The notes: generated by a model from the letters alone, not told the origin. DNA of 53,537 nucleotides from a virus (IMGVR_UViG_3300009467_000020:1-53537); one strand, 5' to 3'. Counted from the first letter of the stretch, positions 1 to 8,261 are shown. Program-made: numbers and translations.

Positions 1-1
1 G

Positions 2-250
2 GCAAGTAAGCAGAAGTTAAGCCCTAAGGCAGCAAAAGATAAGGCTGCTAGAGACTTGAAAGCTGCTAAGACTCCTGAAAGAAGGGCTAAGAAAAACGAA
101 AATCAAAAAAAACGCATAGCTGCCGGTAAGAAGTTTGGTAAGCTATGGTTATTAGGTAAGGATTACGACCATAAAGACGGGAAGTTTAAGTCAGTAAGCG
201 CAAACAGAGGTAATGACGGTAACGGAACTAAAAGAGAAGGTAAGAAATAA
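2..250 (+). CDS. Small Lys-rich protein, 5' end cut by window edge
   Basis: The reading frame is open from base 2, so the true start probably lies left of the window; an internal TTG at 56 is not needed. The visible product is about 82 residues, very rich in Lys and Arg, with no hydrophobic segment, and ends in GTKREGKK. I do not recognise a family. It is followed 8 nt later by another small basic gene, as part of a set of small basic proteins in this phage. A role in the virion or in binding DNA would be a guess from charge alone. Confidence 0.55.
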   Translation, partial: ASKQKLSPKAAKDKAARDLKAAKTPERRAKKNENQKKRIAAGKKFGKLWLLGKDYDHKDGKFKSVSANRGNDGNGTKREGKK

Positions 251-258
251 CAAAAGAC

Positions 259-570
259 ATGGCATTTAGGCTATTTAATAAAAAGAAACATATCAATTCT
301 GCAAGGTCAACTAAAACTTACCTTGGTTTAGATGAAAGTGGTGAAATTACATCGTTCAATAAAGCACCGCTATACGAGGGACATAAAGAATCCACTCATT
401 ATATGGTGGACAACAATAAAAGAACTGCGTGGCCTTCTATAACAGAGGATGGCAGTGGTGGTTATAAAAAACAATCAAGAAAACAGGCTAGAAAAGCTGG
501 AGAGGTGTATAAATTTTTAACAAAAAAGAAAACCAGAGAGTTTGCTAGAGAAGGAAATTGGAAGAAATAA
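259..570 (+). CDS. Small basic hypothetical protein (103 aa)
   Basis: ATG start 8 nt after the previous stop, without a Shine-Dalgarno sequence but with the leader GAAATAACAAAAGACATG, which recurs almost exactly before the next gene. The product is hydrophilic, Lys/Arg-rich at both ends (FNKKKH near residue 7, KKKTREF near 89), with no membrane segment or known motif. Function unknown. Confidence 0.6.
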   Translation: MAFRLFNKKKHINSARSTKTYLGLDESGEITSFNKAPLYEGHKESTHYMVDNNKRTAWPSITEDGSGGYKKQSRKQARKAGEVYKFLTKKKTREFAREGNWKK

Positions 571-578
571 CAAAAGGC

Positions 579-752
579 ATGAAAGGAGTTGCACATTACA
601 AGAAAGACGGTACACTTTACAGGGGTACTAACACACATAAAGACGCTAAGGGTAAGCTAATGTCTGGTAAGAACCATACAGCTAGTAGTCAGTACTTATT
701 TCATGCTAAAGAGCTGTCAAAGACAGTACAAAAGAAACTAAAAACCAAATAA
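579..752 (+). CDS. Small basic hypothetical protein (57 aa)
   Basis: I take the ATG at 579, which follows the preceding stop by 8 nt and has the same leader as the gene at 259; an upstream TTG at 558 would overlap the previous gene. The product starts MKGVAHYKKDGTLYRG and carries several HYKKDG/THKDAKGK-type stretches rich in Lys, His and Gly. It resembles short conserved phage proteins of unknown function from tail-adjacent clusters. No enzyme motif is visible. Confidence 0.6.
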   Translation: MKGVAHYKKDGTLYRGTNTHKDAKGKLMSGKNHTASSQYLFHAKELSKTVQKKLKTK

Positions 753-753
753 T

Positions 754-2247
754 ATGGCAATAAATTACACATATCCAGTAAAGGCACAAGCTATACCAGA
801 TGATGAGGTCTTAATCATTGACAGTACGGATAAAATTACAAGAAGAACATCGATTAAAAGTATACTTGCACTAGGAACAGGTGGCGGTAGTGGTGGTGTT
901 ACAACATTTCAAGCTACAAATGGTACTTTCATAAATTTCACGCCAAATACTGCAACATTAGGAAGTATTACATTGACAGGTGATTTATCTGCATCAGGTA
1001 CAGCAGGCACAGCTACATTCCTTAGAGGCGATAACACGTGGTCTACAGCAATTACCAATGTTATTGGTTTAGACCCAATAAGTGTTAGTGTGGCTAGTGG
1101 AGTTGCTACAGTCTCTATAGGTACATTTGTAAGTGTAGTTAACGGAGGAACAGGTTTAACTGCACTAGGAACTAGGAGTCAGGTTATGGCTGTAAATAGC
1201 ACGGCTACAGCTTTAGAGTATGTACCTCAGCAGGTGGTAGAAACTATAAAAGCGGCTGAAGCTGTAGATAAAGGTGATCCTGTATATGTAGTAGGATTTG
1301 ATTCTGGTAATTCTATAGCTACAGTAGGTAGAGCTGATGCAGATGATCCTAGTAAGATGCCTAGTATTGGTATTGTCACAAGCACATTGCCTATTAATGG
1401 TATAGGGGAAATGATGGTTGTTGGTGCTATTGAATCGGTTGATGTTAACGCAATAACTTCTGTAGGTCCAAACCCATTAGTTAACGATAAAATATACGTA
1501 AAAGGTGGCGGTGGTTTAACTTCTATAAAACCTACTGGAACCCAATTAATACAAAACGTAGGTATAGTACTAAAAGCAGGTGCTCAAGGAGCTTTGCAAA
1601 TAACAGCAATCGGGAGGTCTAATGACTTACCTAATATACCGCAGGGTAATATTTGGGTAGGAGATTCTAGCGGTGTTCCAGATGCTTTACCTATAGGTGG
1701 TGTTGGTACTGTACTAACGTCAAACGGTACTTCCGCTTCGTGGTCTACTACTGGTGTCACAAACTACTTACCACTAGCTGGTGGGGCAATGACTGGGCCT
1801 ATAACTACTAATAGTACGTTTGATGGAAGAGATGTAGCCGCTGATGGTGTTACTGCTGATGCAGCGTTACCTAAAGCTGGTGGTACGATGACTGGAAGTA
1901 TATTTGACGTTTCTTTAGTGCAATTAAAAGAGCAAGTGTTACCAGACGCTTCAGGTAATCCTACACCTACTTTTAATGCGGCAAATGGGGCATATGCTAA
2001 TATATCTGCAGATGATGCAATCACTACTTTTACTATATCTATAATGCCAAATGGTACTACTTCAAAATTATTTATTACTACGAGTCCTAATACTAGTGTA
2101 GGCCAATGGATAGACAGTAATAGCGCACAAGTTATATGGGCAGGCGGATCAGCTCCAACTTTAAATATAACTGGTGCTGTAGATGTTATAACGTTCGAGT
2201 TTAGTCAGGGAATAGTATACGCTTCTATAATTCAAGGTTACGCATAA
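754..2247 (+). CDS. Tail fibre / receptor-binding-type structural protein (497 aa)
   Basis: Low-complexity, Gly/Thr/Ser/Ala-rich beta protein with hallmarks of phage tail fibres: an N-terminal segment ending in a Gly-rich linker (about residues 41-50), a TATFLRGDNTWS motif near residues 86-97, a GGTGLTALGTRSQV motif near 130-143, and two AGG(A/T)MTG motifs near residues 347 and 376. Such motifs are common in trimeric fibres of marine phages. It lies in a run of other beta-rich proteins (100, 459 and 84 aa). Host recognition is inferred; no receptor-binding tip is recognisable. The start follows the preceding stop by one base. Confidence 0.7.
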   Translation: MAINYTYPVKAQAIPDDEVLIIDSTDKITRRTSIKSILALGTGGGSGGVTTFQATNGTFINFTPNTATLGSITLTGDLSASGTAGTATFLRGDNTWSTAITNVIGLDPISVSVASGVATVSIGTFVSVVNGGTGLTALGTRSQVMAVNSTATALEYVPQQVVETIKAAEAVDKGDPVYVVGFDSGNSIATVGRADADDPSKMPSIGIVTSTLPINGIGEMMVVGAIESVDVNAITSVGPNPLVNDKIYVKGGGGLTSIKPTGTQLIQNVGIVLKAGAQGALQITAIGRSNDLPNIPQGNIWVGDSSGVPDALPIGGVGTVLTSNGTSASWSTTGVTNYLPLAGGAMTGPITTNSTFDGRDVAADGVTADAALPKAGGTMTGSIFDVSLVQLKEQVLPDASGNPTPTFNAANGAYANISADDAITTFTISIMPNGTTSKLFITTSPNTSVGQWIDSNSAQVIWAGGSAPTLNITGAVDVITFEFSQGIVYASIIQGYA

Positions 2248-2272
2248 AATAAAACAAACAAAATAATATAAC

Positions 2273-2575
2273 ATGTCAAACACAAGTAAAGGAATAGGTC
2301 AAGATAGATTAGCAGGAACATTTGGTAGTAAGTACTTAGCTGCAACTACTGTCCACACTAATCTTAATGCATATGCATTTATAGTACAAGAAGATGCTGT
2401 AATGGCTTTAATAGCTGGAGGCGATGGTTCTACGGCAGCAACGGGAATAGATTATCTTACTACTCAAGCACTAGGGTCTGTTACTCTAAAGCAAGGTACT
2501 TTAATAACCGCACCTCAAGGTGAGTTGTTTCAAAATATAACAATTACTTCTGGTTCTGTAATAGCTTATTCGTAA
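2273..2575 (+). CDS. Small putative virion protein (100 aa)
   Basis: Hydrophilic Gly/Thr/Ala-rich protein, starting MSNTSKGIGQDRLAG and ending in a beta-like stretch (ITITSGSVIAYS). No known motif. It sits between the fibre-like protein and a LamG-type protein and overlaps the latter's ATG by one base (TAATG), suggesting translational coupling. A small structural or fibre-associated role is likely from position only. Confidence 0.6.
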   Translation: MSNTSKGIGQDRLAGTFGSKYLAATTVHTNLNAYAFIVQEDAVMALIAGGDGSTAATGIDYLTTQALGSVTLKQGTLITAPQGELFQNITITSGSVIAYS

Positions 2576-3954
2576 TGCCGTTCTTGTCTGCATCGGGAGT
2601 GAGCCCGTATAATAAGATTAGAGTTGGGAGTGGGGGTGGGGTTGAATTACCTTTCGCTTTTGATAATGCCTTAGAGTTTGACGGGGTTAATGATTATGTT
2701 GATTTAGGGTCAGGGGCCGCTGTACTTTCTACTGCTTTTGAATGGACTATATCGTTATGGATAAAACCGAGCAAAACAGGTGTAAGTTTAGGTGGTGATA
2801 ACTCTTCAGCAAACGATTTATTATACCTTATAAATTCTACATTATTTAGAGTTCAATTTGCTGGTGGAAGTGCTGCATTATCGAGGCTTAATTTTACAAT
2901 ACCTACCGTAACATTAAATCAATGGCATCATGTATGTATTACAAAAGATAGTAGTAACGATGTCAGGGTGTATTGGAATGGCGTAGAAAGCGTAACGGGA
3001 GCCCTCCCAACAAATGACACTATACGAATTTATCAACTAGGCTCTTATAGGAGAGTGGGGTTATGGTTTGAAGGAGTTATGGATGAGTTTGGTTTAGACA
3101 TAACTACCGCAGCATCTTCATCGCAGGTTAGCGATTTATATAATGGCGGTAATGGTGCTTCGTTTTTAAAAGTAATGCCTTCCGCTAGAATTAACTATCA
3201 TTTCAACGAAGTTAGCGGCTCTAGTGTAGCAGTTGACGCAACTACTAACGGTAATGACGGAACACTAAACAATTTCAATACATCTACTTGTTGGGTAGCA
3301 CACGGTTTCGGTTTTGGGAATGCTTTAGATTTTGATGGGGTTAATGATTATGTTTCATTACCTACTTGGGGAACAACGACATCTAACCTAACTATATCGG
3401 TATGGCTAAATCTTACTAGTGCTAGTGGGTTACAAGCTGTAATCAGCAGTACGGCTTCGGATTTTTGCCACTTTCAGTTAAATTCAGGTGCAGTAGGAGG
3501 TTATATATACGGGCCTAATGTTCTTTTTAGCAGTACCACAAATTTTGGAGGTTCTAATTTAGGTACTTGGTTTCATGTTGTACTAACTTACGAATTAGGC
3601 ATAACTAAATTATATGTTAATGGTGTTTTAGAAACAACGTCATTTTCAAGCGCAACACCTATAACCGCACCAACGACTTTTAATATGGGTGTTGGTATTG
3701 GAGGAGGAAGGTTTTTACATGGGGTACTTGATGAAGTTGGTGTTGATAGGACAAAAACAGCTACGCAAGTGCAAGTAACAGCCCTTTATAATAGCGGAAA
3801 TGGTGATGATTTCACAACCGTAATGGGATCAAGTAACAATTATTACAAACTCAACGAAAGCGGCACAGACACCATAGCAGTTGATTCAAGTGGAAATGGA
3901 AACGATGGAACATTAACAAATTTTCCTGCATCTGGAATGTGGGTAGCACACTAA
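2575..3954 (+). CDS. Tandem LamG / concanavalin A-like lectin-fold protein (459 aa)
   Basis: Two repeats fill the protein: residues about 27-243 and 245-459. Each opens with FxNAL(E/D)FDGVNDYV, the signature of laminin-G-like/ConA-like (LamGL, Pfam Laminin_G_3) domains, has a W-H-V strand (QWHHVCIT / TWFHVVLT) and ends with NGNDGTL.NF......WVAH. The two units have diverged clearly, so the duplication is not recent. Such domains bind glycans or mediate adhesion. Within this tail-type cluster the likely role is binding host surface polysaccharide. It is coupled to the previous gene through TAATG. Confidence 0.75.
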   Translation: MPFLSASGVSPYNKIRVGSGGGVELPFAFDNALEFDGVNDYVDLGSGAAVLSTAFEWTISLWIKPSKTGVSLGGDNSSANDLLYLINSTLFRVQFAGGSAALSRLNFTIPTVTLNQWHHVCITKDSSNDVRVYWNGVESVTGALPTNDTIRIYQLGSYRRVGLWFEGVMDEFGLDITTAASSSQVSDLYNGGNGASFLKVMPSARINYHFNEVSGSSVAVDATTNGNDGTLNNFNTSTCWVAHGFGFGNALDFDGVNDYVSLPTWGTTTSNLTISVWLNLTSASGLQAVISSTASDFCHFQLNSGAVGGYIYGPNVLFSSTTNFGGSNLGTWFHVVLTYELGITKLYVNGVLETTSFSSATPITAPTTFNMGVGIGGGRFLHGVLDEVGVDRTKTATQVQVTALYNSGNGDDFTTVMGSSNNYYKLNESGTDTIAVDSSGNGNDGTLTNFPASGMWVAH

Positions 3955-3964
3955 ATAAACAACT

Positions 3965-4165
3965 ATGCAATACTACGGATACACAACAGACAAAACAAAA
4001 CTGCCAATAGACAACGTTTGGCTAAGTAGGAATGAACTAACCCTAAAAGACGATTCAATAGTCTATGGCTATGAAGGAGAAGATAGTGAAGTAGATGGAG
4101 TTGTTGTTATGACACGGAAAGACTTTAATGCTTGGGCTAAAGAAAACCTAAAGCAAGGAGTGTAG
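3965..4165 (+). CDS. Small hypothetical protein (66 aa)
   Basis: Starts MQYYGYTTDKTKLP, acidic and hydrophilic, no motif. The -1 frame remains open past its stop to 4227 and then, after one TAA, to 4281, so the gene may once have been longer or may be frameshifted. Function unknown; last of the left-hand fibre-type cluster. Confidence 0.5.
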   Translation: MQYYGYTTDKTKLPIDNVWLSRNELTLKDDSIVYGYEGEDSEVDGVVVMTRKDFNAWAKENLKQGV

Positions 4166-4307
4166 ATTTTGGGTATGAAACCGAGAAGATAAGTTACGTT
4201 ATAGACCATAAGTATTGTCCTGACTAACTGCATGGATGGTTTCCTTTTAGCCGCTGTCAGCAGTACCGACTTAAATATTAAATAACAACCAAAAACAACA
4301 ACCAAAC
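4166..4307 (+). other. 142-bp gap, possible gene remnant or structured RNA
   Basis: No intact gene on either strand that I believe. The segment 4165-4270 is less AT-rich than other gaps. In the frame -1 to the preceding gene it reads through 4162-4224, stops at TAA 4225-4227, and reads on to TAA 4279-4281 with plausible amino-acid composition. Short complementary pairs also exist: CTGAC 4220-4224 with GTCAG 4256-4260, and ACTGC 4227-4231 with GCAGT 4259-4263 (mutually exclusive). The last 30 bases are an A/C-rich leader for the next gene. Confidence 0.3.
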
Positions 4308-4577
4308 ATGAGTGGAGAGATTATAGATGCGTTAATGAATAGTGGTGCTGGACTTGGAGGTGGGGGAGTATTAGGAGCTATTCTAGCAAAATATCTCGTC
4401 AATAAAGCAGAAAGAGAAGTTCGGTATATAAAAAAAGAGTTATCTGAAAACAAAGAGCTAGACTCTGCAAGAGACACAGCAATACAACTACTCAAGCTAG
4501 ATATGGAAAACAGAAAAAGTCTTATTGATAAGCTAGAAAGACAGATGGAAAATCTATATAATAAAGTAAATAAATAA
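4308..4577 (+). CDS. Small membrane protein with coiled-coil tail (89 aa), holin-like
   Basis: Residues about 12-31 form one Gly-rich hydrophobic segment (AGLGGGGVLGAILAKYLV), followed by a charged helical region with heptad-like spacing to the C terminus (residues 35-88). This is a typical layout for small phage membrane proteins; a lysis or spanin role is possible, but two better holin candidates lie at 8724 and 11310. No SD; the leader is rich in A and C (ACAACAACCAAAC). Confidence 0.55.
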   Translation: MSGEIIDALMNSGAGLGGGGVLGAILAKYLVNKAEREVRYIKKELSENKELDSARDTAIQLLKLDMENRKSLIDKLERQMENLYNKVNK

Positions 4578-4628
4578 TAAAATAGGTAATAATAGAATTA
4601 TACACATAAAACTTAAACAACAAAAAAA

Positions 4629-4883
4629 ATGGCAAACGAAGTAATTAACTTAGGCACGGTATTTAGTGGTTTCGATAGCGGAACAGACTTACAACCAAAG
4701 AATACAAGAACAAATAACCAAGGTGTAAAAATCGAAGACATCGCAGGATTTATTAAAATAAAAACTACTGCTGGCGCTCCTACTTCAGGTGTAATAGGAG
4801 ATATGGTGTTTAATACATCTGACTCAAAAATATATATCTGTAAAACAGCAAACACTTTTGTAGCGACAGCAGCATTAACGTAA
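4629..4883 (+). CDS. Small fibre-type structural protein (84 aa)
   Basis: The C-terminal half has the pattern GVIGDMVFNTSDSKIYIC followed by TFVATAAL, a beta-hairpin motif frequent at ends of phage tail fibres and head decoration proteins. The N-terminal half is polar. Its position beside groEL and away from the main tail cluster leaves open whether it belongs to head or tail. No SD. Confidence 0.55.
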   Translation: MANEVINLGTVFSGFDSGTDLQPKNTRTNNQGVKIEDIAGFIKIKTTAGAPTSGVIGDMVFNTSDSKIYICKTANTFVATAALT

Positions 4884-4886
4884 ACC

Positions 4887-4938
4887 TTATCTCCAGGTAA
4901 AAGGAGTAACAATATAATCTAATCTAATCTAATAAAAT
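4887..4938 (+). promoter_or_regulatory. groEL leader with small hairpin and TAATC repeats
   Basis: Upstream of groEL lies a small hairpin (TTA-t-CTCC 4887-4894 with GGAGTAA 4903-4909) followed by nearly four tandem TAATC copies (4915-4933). The GGAG is over 30 nt from the ATG and lies in the hairpin, so it is unlikely to be the ribosome-binding site. The purpose is unknown; a control or processing element for chaperonin expression is a guess. Confidence 0.3.
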
Positions 4939-6477
4939 ATGTCTGACGGAATCGTTAAGAATTTAAACTTCGGAGACGAAGGTAAAAATAAAGTGTTTGA
5001 AGGTGTATCAAAATTAACACGTGCCGTTAGCTCTACATTAGGGGCTAGTGGTAAATGTGTTATGCTTGAGGATGCATCTGGCAAACCATTAATAACAAAG
5101 GATGGTGTAACTGTAGCAGATTTAATTACGCTACTAGATCCTGTAGAAAACATGGGTGCAACGCTTCTAAAGGAAGCTGCTAGGCAAACCGTAAAAGAAG
5201 CTGGCGATGGAACAACAACGGCTACGGTACTAGCACACTCTATACTAAAGATCGCTTTCAATACAAAGGATTATAATTCTAGAGAAATAAGAGATGGTAT
5301 AAGCTCTGCTGTTGATAAGGTAGTTGGCTACCTAGAAAAGAAAGCAAAACCAGTCGAAGGATCAATGCTTAATCATGTAGCTACAATATCATCTAACAAT
5401 GATAAATACCTAGGCGATATTATAGCTAGTACGTTTGAAAAGGTTGGTGATAACGGAGTAGTTAGCATGGAACTATCAAACGATGAAAAAACAACTGCAG
5501 ATATAGTTGATGGCGCAACCTTAAACAAGGGTCTTAAAAGCATGCACTTTGTGAATAACAAAGAAAAGGGTACTTGCGAATTAAACAATCCACTAGTACT
5601 TATAGTAGAGGACAAGATACCTAACGTAAGAAAGATACAAAGCATACTTGAGCATATTATCAAGGAAAAGAAAGAATTACTTATAATCGGTGATGCAGAT
5701 GAGCAGGTAATCACTGCATTGGCAATGAACGCTATGAAAGGTAATATCAAGGCCAATATAGTTGACGCACCAGATTACGGCATAAACAGGAAGCAGATAC
5801 TAGAAGACTTTGCTGCGTTAACTGGAGCTAAGGTTATAAATGAGGAATTAGGGGACGATATGGATCTGATTGAGTCAGATTATTTAGGAACATGCTTAAA
5901 GGTAACCACAGACAATGAAGAAACTATCTTACAAACTGAAGGCATTAATAATGACGTTGATGATCTTATTAAAAAGATTAATTCACAGCTTAAAGAAACT
6001 AGTGCTCCCTTTAAAAAGATTCAACTTGAAAAAAGGCTTTCAAGGCTTGCGGGCAAAGTTGGTGTTATTAAAGTTGGTGCTAACTCGGAAGTTGAATTAA
6101 AAGAAAAGAGTGATAGAGTAGAGGATGCAATATGTGCAACTAAAGCTGCTATCAAAGAAGGTATACTTCCAGGCGGTGGAATAGCACTATTAAATGCTAG
6201 TGATAAGATTAAAGCTAAGGGCGTAGGTGAAGAGATATTGCTAAGAGCTCTTAGAGCACCATTTGATATTATAATGGAAAACGCAGGGATGCAGGACTTT
6301 GAAGCACCTAAGGTTGAAGGCAAGGGATATAATGTGGTTACAGGAAAAATGGTAAATATGATTAACGCAGGAATAGTTGATCCTTTATTGGTAACTAAAA
6401 GTGCTTTGAAGAATGCTGCCTCTGTAGCGAATACGATACTAGCTACTGATTGTGTAATTAATAACTTAAGAGCATGA
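4939..6477 (+). CDS. groEL: Phage-encoded GroEL-type (group I) chaperonin, 512 aa
   Basis: Full-length Hsp60. The equatorial ATP-site residues are present: TKDG with D55, AGDGTTTATVLA with D90 and RVEDA with D396, matching E. coli GroEL D52, D87 and D398. PGGGIAL (411-417) and DPLLVTKSALKNAASVA (481-497) are also present. Residues about 190-375 align with the apical domain, including the substrate/GroES-binding helices and LLIIGD. The protein is shorter than the 548-aa E. coli one, mainly because it ends at NNLRA without the GGM-rich C-terminal tail that lies inside the ring. It overlaps groES by 4 nt. Expected role: folding capsid or other virion proteins in the host cytoplasm; whether it forms single or double rings cannot be read here. 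Confidence 0.96.
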   Translation: MSDGIVKNLNFGDEGKNKVFEGVSKLTRAVSSTLGASGKCVMLEDASGKPLITKDGVTVADLITLLDPVENMGATLLKEAARQTVKEAGDGTTTATVLAHSILKIAFNTKDYNSREIRDGISSAVDKVVGYLEKKAKPVEGSMLNHVATISSNNDKYLGDIIASTFEKVGDNGVVSMELSNDEKTTADIVDGATLNKGLKSMHFVNNKEKGTCELNNPLVLIVEDKIPNVRKIQSILEHIIKEKKELLIIGDADEQVITALAMNAMKGNIKANIVDAPDYGINRKQILEDFAALTGAKVINEELGDDMDLIESDYLGTCLKVTTDNEETILQTEGINNDVDDLIKKINSQLKETSAPFKKIQLEKRLSRLAGKVGVIKVGANSEVELKEKSDRVEDAICATKAAIKEGILPGGGIALLNASDKIKAKGVGEEILLRALRAPFDIIMENAGMQDFEAPKVEGKGYNVVTGKMVNMINAGIVDPLLVTKSALKNAASVANTILATDCVINNLRA

Positions 6478-6734
6478 AAGCAGTAGGAAAATATATACTA
6501 ATAGAGCCAGTTAAAGAAGGCGAAGTATCTACTAAGGGAGGTTTACTGTTAGCTGAAAATCACAGAGATAATATAAGATATAGAGAAGCTAAGGTTAAAA
6601 CCATAGGCACTTTAGTCGAAGGTGTTAAAGACGGAGACACTATCTATTATGATAGACATGCTGGATTTGATATGGAAATAGACAAGACTATTTATAAGGT
6701 CATAAAAGAGTTTGATGTTGTTGTAGTTTTATGA
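6474..6734 (+). CDS. groES: GroES-type co-chaperonin, 86 aa
   Basis: Begins MKAVGKYILIEPVKEGEV and has a mobile-loop-like STKGGLLLAE (residues 19-28, compare GGIVL in E. coli GroES), then GTLVEGVKDGDTIYYDRHAG and a final strand EFDVVVVL. The roof loop appears shortened, giving 86 rather than about 97 residues. ATGA overlap with groEL makes co-translation and 1:1 operon control likely. It should cap the phage GroEL and possibly the host one. Confidence 0.88.
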   Translation: MKAVGKYILIEPVKEGEVSTKGGLLLAENHRDNIRYREAKVKTIGTLVEGVKDGDTIYYDRHAGFDMEIDKTIYKVIKEFDVVVVL

Positions 6735-7177
6735 GGAAGTTAGAGGCCAACGATGTACGAGACTTACACCTGTTAAAGCATTATCGGATAATACGACAAT
6801 GGGCTTGCAAAAACAACGGGTTGAACAATGCAGATTTAGAATTATTAATATATCTAGATTGCGTTGGCCTTTTTAACAGACTTGATTTTATAGACGGATC
6901 TTATTCATACAGTTGGGATAATAGAAGATGGGCTAAGTTAAAAGAACAAGGATGGATAAGTTTGTTTTCAGCTAGAAACAGGACAACTGTTAAGTCTAAC
7001 GTATATAAAGTATCTTTTAAAGGTAAGCAACTTATACATAGGATTTATAGAATTATGTTAGGAGAGGAGGATATACCCACCAGCACTAAACGTAACTCGA
7101 TAATGAAGGGTAAAAAATACACAGACAAGGTGCTTATAAAATCAATTAAAAACGTAAACAACGATAAATCATTATAA
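6731..7177 (+). CDS. Putative winged-helix (MarR-like) DNA-binding protein, 148 aa
   Basis: The order of helices (LLKHYRIIRQWACK, NADLELLIYLDCVG), followed by SWDNRRWAKLKEQGWI and a strand/wing (VYKVSFKGKQLIHRIYRIML), matches winged-helix proteins of the MarR type as seen in several marine phages. The C terminus is Lys-rich. It overlaps groES by 4 nt (ATGA), so it is made with the chaperonins. A late-gene regulator or a DNA-binding virion protein are both possible; the family call is from pattern only. Confidence 0.55.
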   Translation: MRKLEANDVRDLHLLKHYRIIRQWACKNNGLNNADLELLIYLDCVGLFNRLDFIDGSYSYSWDNRRWAKLKEQGWISLFSARNRTTVKSNVYKVSFKGKQLIHRIYRIMLGEEDIPTSTKRNSIMKGKKYTDKVLIKSIKNVNNDKSL

Positions 7178-7178
7178 G

Positions 7179-8246
7179 ATGGGATACAAAACAAAATCTA
7201 TGCTTCATGTGTATAGTGCTGATAAACCTAAAGAAGACAAGACAAAGACTCCAGCAGCTAAGGGTTCTTATAGTAACCCGGGTAGTAACTTATTTCCTGC
7301 GTATAAGCCTAGAGTAACAGCAGCTACTAGTGTTGGCGGAAGTGATGCAGCTCAACTTGGTAATGTAGCGGCACAACTAGCATCTAAACTTATTGGCTCG
7401 GGTGCTGGTAGGTCTACTAGCAATTTTGATCGCAAGATAGAAGCAAAAAAAGAAAAAGGAAATTTGGCGGGTTCTGCAAGAGCAGAACGTAGAGAAGCTA
7501 AGTGGGATTATCGCCAAAAGAAAAGAGCTGCTAAAACACTAGCTAAAACAGAAGGCACGTATCTATCAAAGCGAAAAGAAAAGAAAAGAGTTGAAGGTTT
7601 AGATGCTTTTGATAGAGAGACCTACGATATGGAACAATCAGTAAAACCTACAAGAAGTGAGAGCATTGCTAGTGAACTCAAGGAGAATCAATTACGTAGA
7701 TTGAATGCTGCTAAAGAAGAAACTAAACCAGAGGGAGATACTGGTAGTAGCATAACAAATATTACAAATACTGGAACAGGGGCATTTAATCCAAAGACTA
7801 GGTTTACACTTGGTGGTAGTTTAAATAATGAAAACTGGAACAAGCTTGTTCCACCAAAACCTGTTTTTGGTAAAAATATTAATGTTAAAAATCCTAACGT
7901 GAATGTTAATGACCCTGGCGAAGGAGTTCCAACACCAACTAAAGAGTTAACTGAACCAAAACCAACAAAAAAACCTTTTAGTAATCTAGACTTTACACTT
8001 GCTAATGCTAAGATTGCTACCCAAAAAGAAAATGCTGAGAAAAAGGAAAATCCTACCCAAAATGAAAAAGATATAAGTAGAAAATACCATGAACAGAAAC
8101 TAAAAAAAGCTGAAGTAAACGTTGGGGCTGGTGAACAAGACAATAGCTATGACGCAGTTAAGAAGCGGGAAGAGATAGAGAAAAAATACGATAAATTAAA
8201 TGAAGATAGATTTAACATGGGATTTCCACCTCCAACCATAAACTAA
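7179..8246 (+). CDS. Hydrophilic low-complexity protein (355 aa)
   Basis: No hydrophobic segment and no enzyme motif. Residues about 80-170 are Arg/Lys/Glu-rich and probably helical (KIEAKKEKGNLAGSARAERR), residues 180-270 are Asn/Thr/Pro-rich, and the C-terminal 80 residues are again charged and coiled-coil-like. It starts one base after the preceding stop. Composition and position suggest a virion-associated or scaffold-like protein, without a recognisable homolog. Confidence 0.6.
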   Translation: MGYKTKSMLHVYSADKPKEDKTKTPAAKGSYSNPGSNLFPAYKPRVTAATSVGGSDAAQLGNVAAQLASKLIGSGAGRSTSNFDRKIEAKKEKGNLAGSARAERREAKWDYRQKKRAAKTLAKTEGTYLSKRKEKKRVEGLDAFDRETYDMEQSVKPTRSESIASELKENQLRRLNAAKEETKPEGDTGSSITNITNTGTGAFNPKTRFTLGGSLNNENWNKLVPPKPVFGKNINVKNPNVNVNDPGEGVPTPTKELTEPKPTKKPFSNLDFTLANAKIATQKENAEKKENPTQNEKDISRKYHEQKLKKAEVNVGAGEQDNSYDAVKKREEIEKKYDKLNEDRFNMGFPPPTIN

Positions 8247-8261
8247 AATATAATAATAATT

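Noticed and set aside
1764-2024. Open frame on the minus strand inside the fibre gene (and similar mirror frames at 7688-8143, 32283-32762, 38930-39295)
   Set aside because: They lie wholly inside strong plus-strand genes, have unnatural Ser/Phe/Leu-rich composition and no start context; they are shadows of the coding strand.
4132-4171. Bacteroidetes-type promoter (TTG ... TAnnTTTG) before the 89-aa gene
   Set aside because: TAGATTTTG has one base too many and the spacing from TTG is about 28 nt, outside the usual range.
4069-4305. Minus-strand 78-aa hydrophobic frame across the 142-bp gap
   Set aside because: Half of it is the mirror of the 66-aa gene, the orientation opposes all neighbours and there is no leader; not convincing as a gene.
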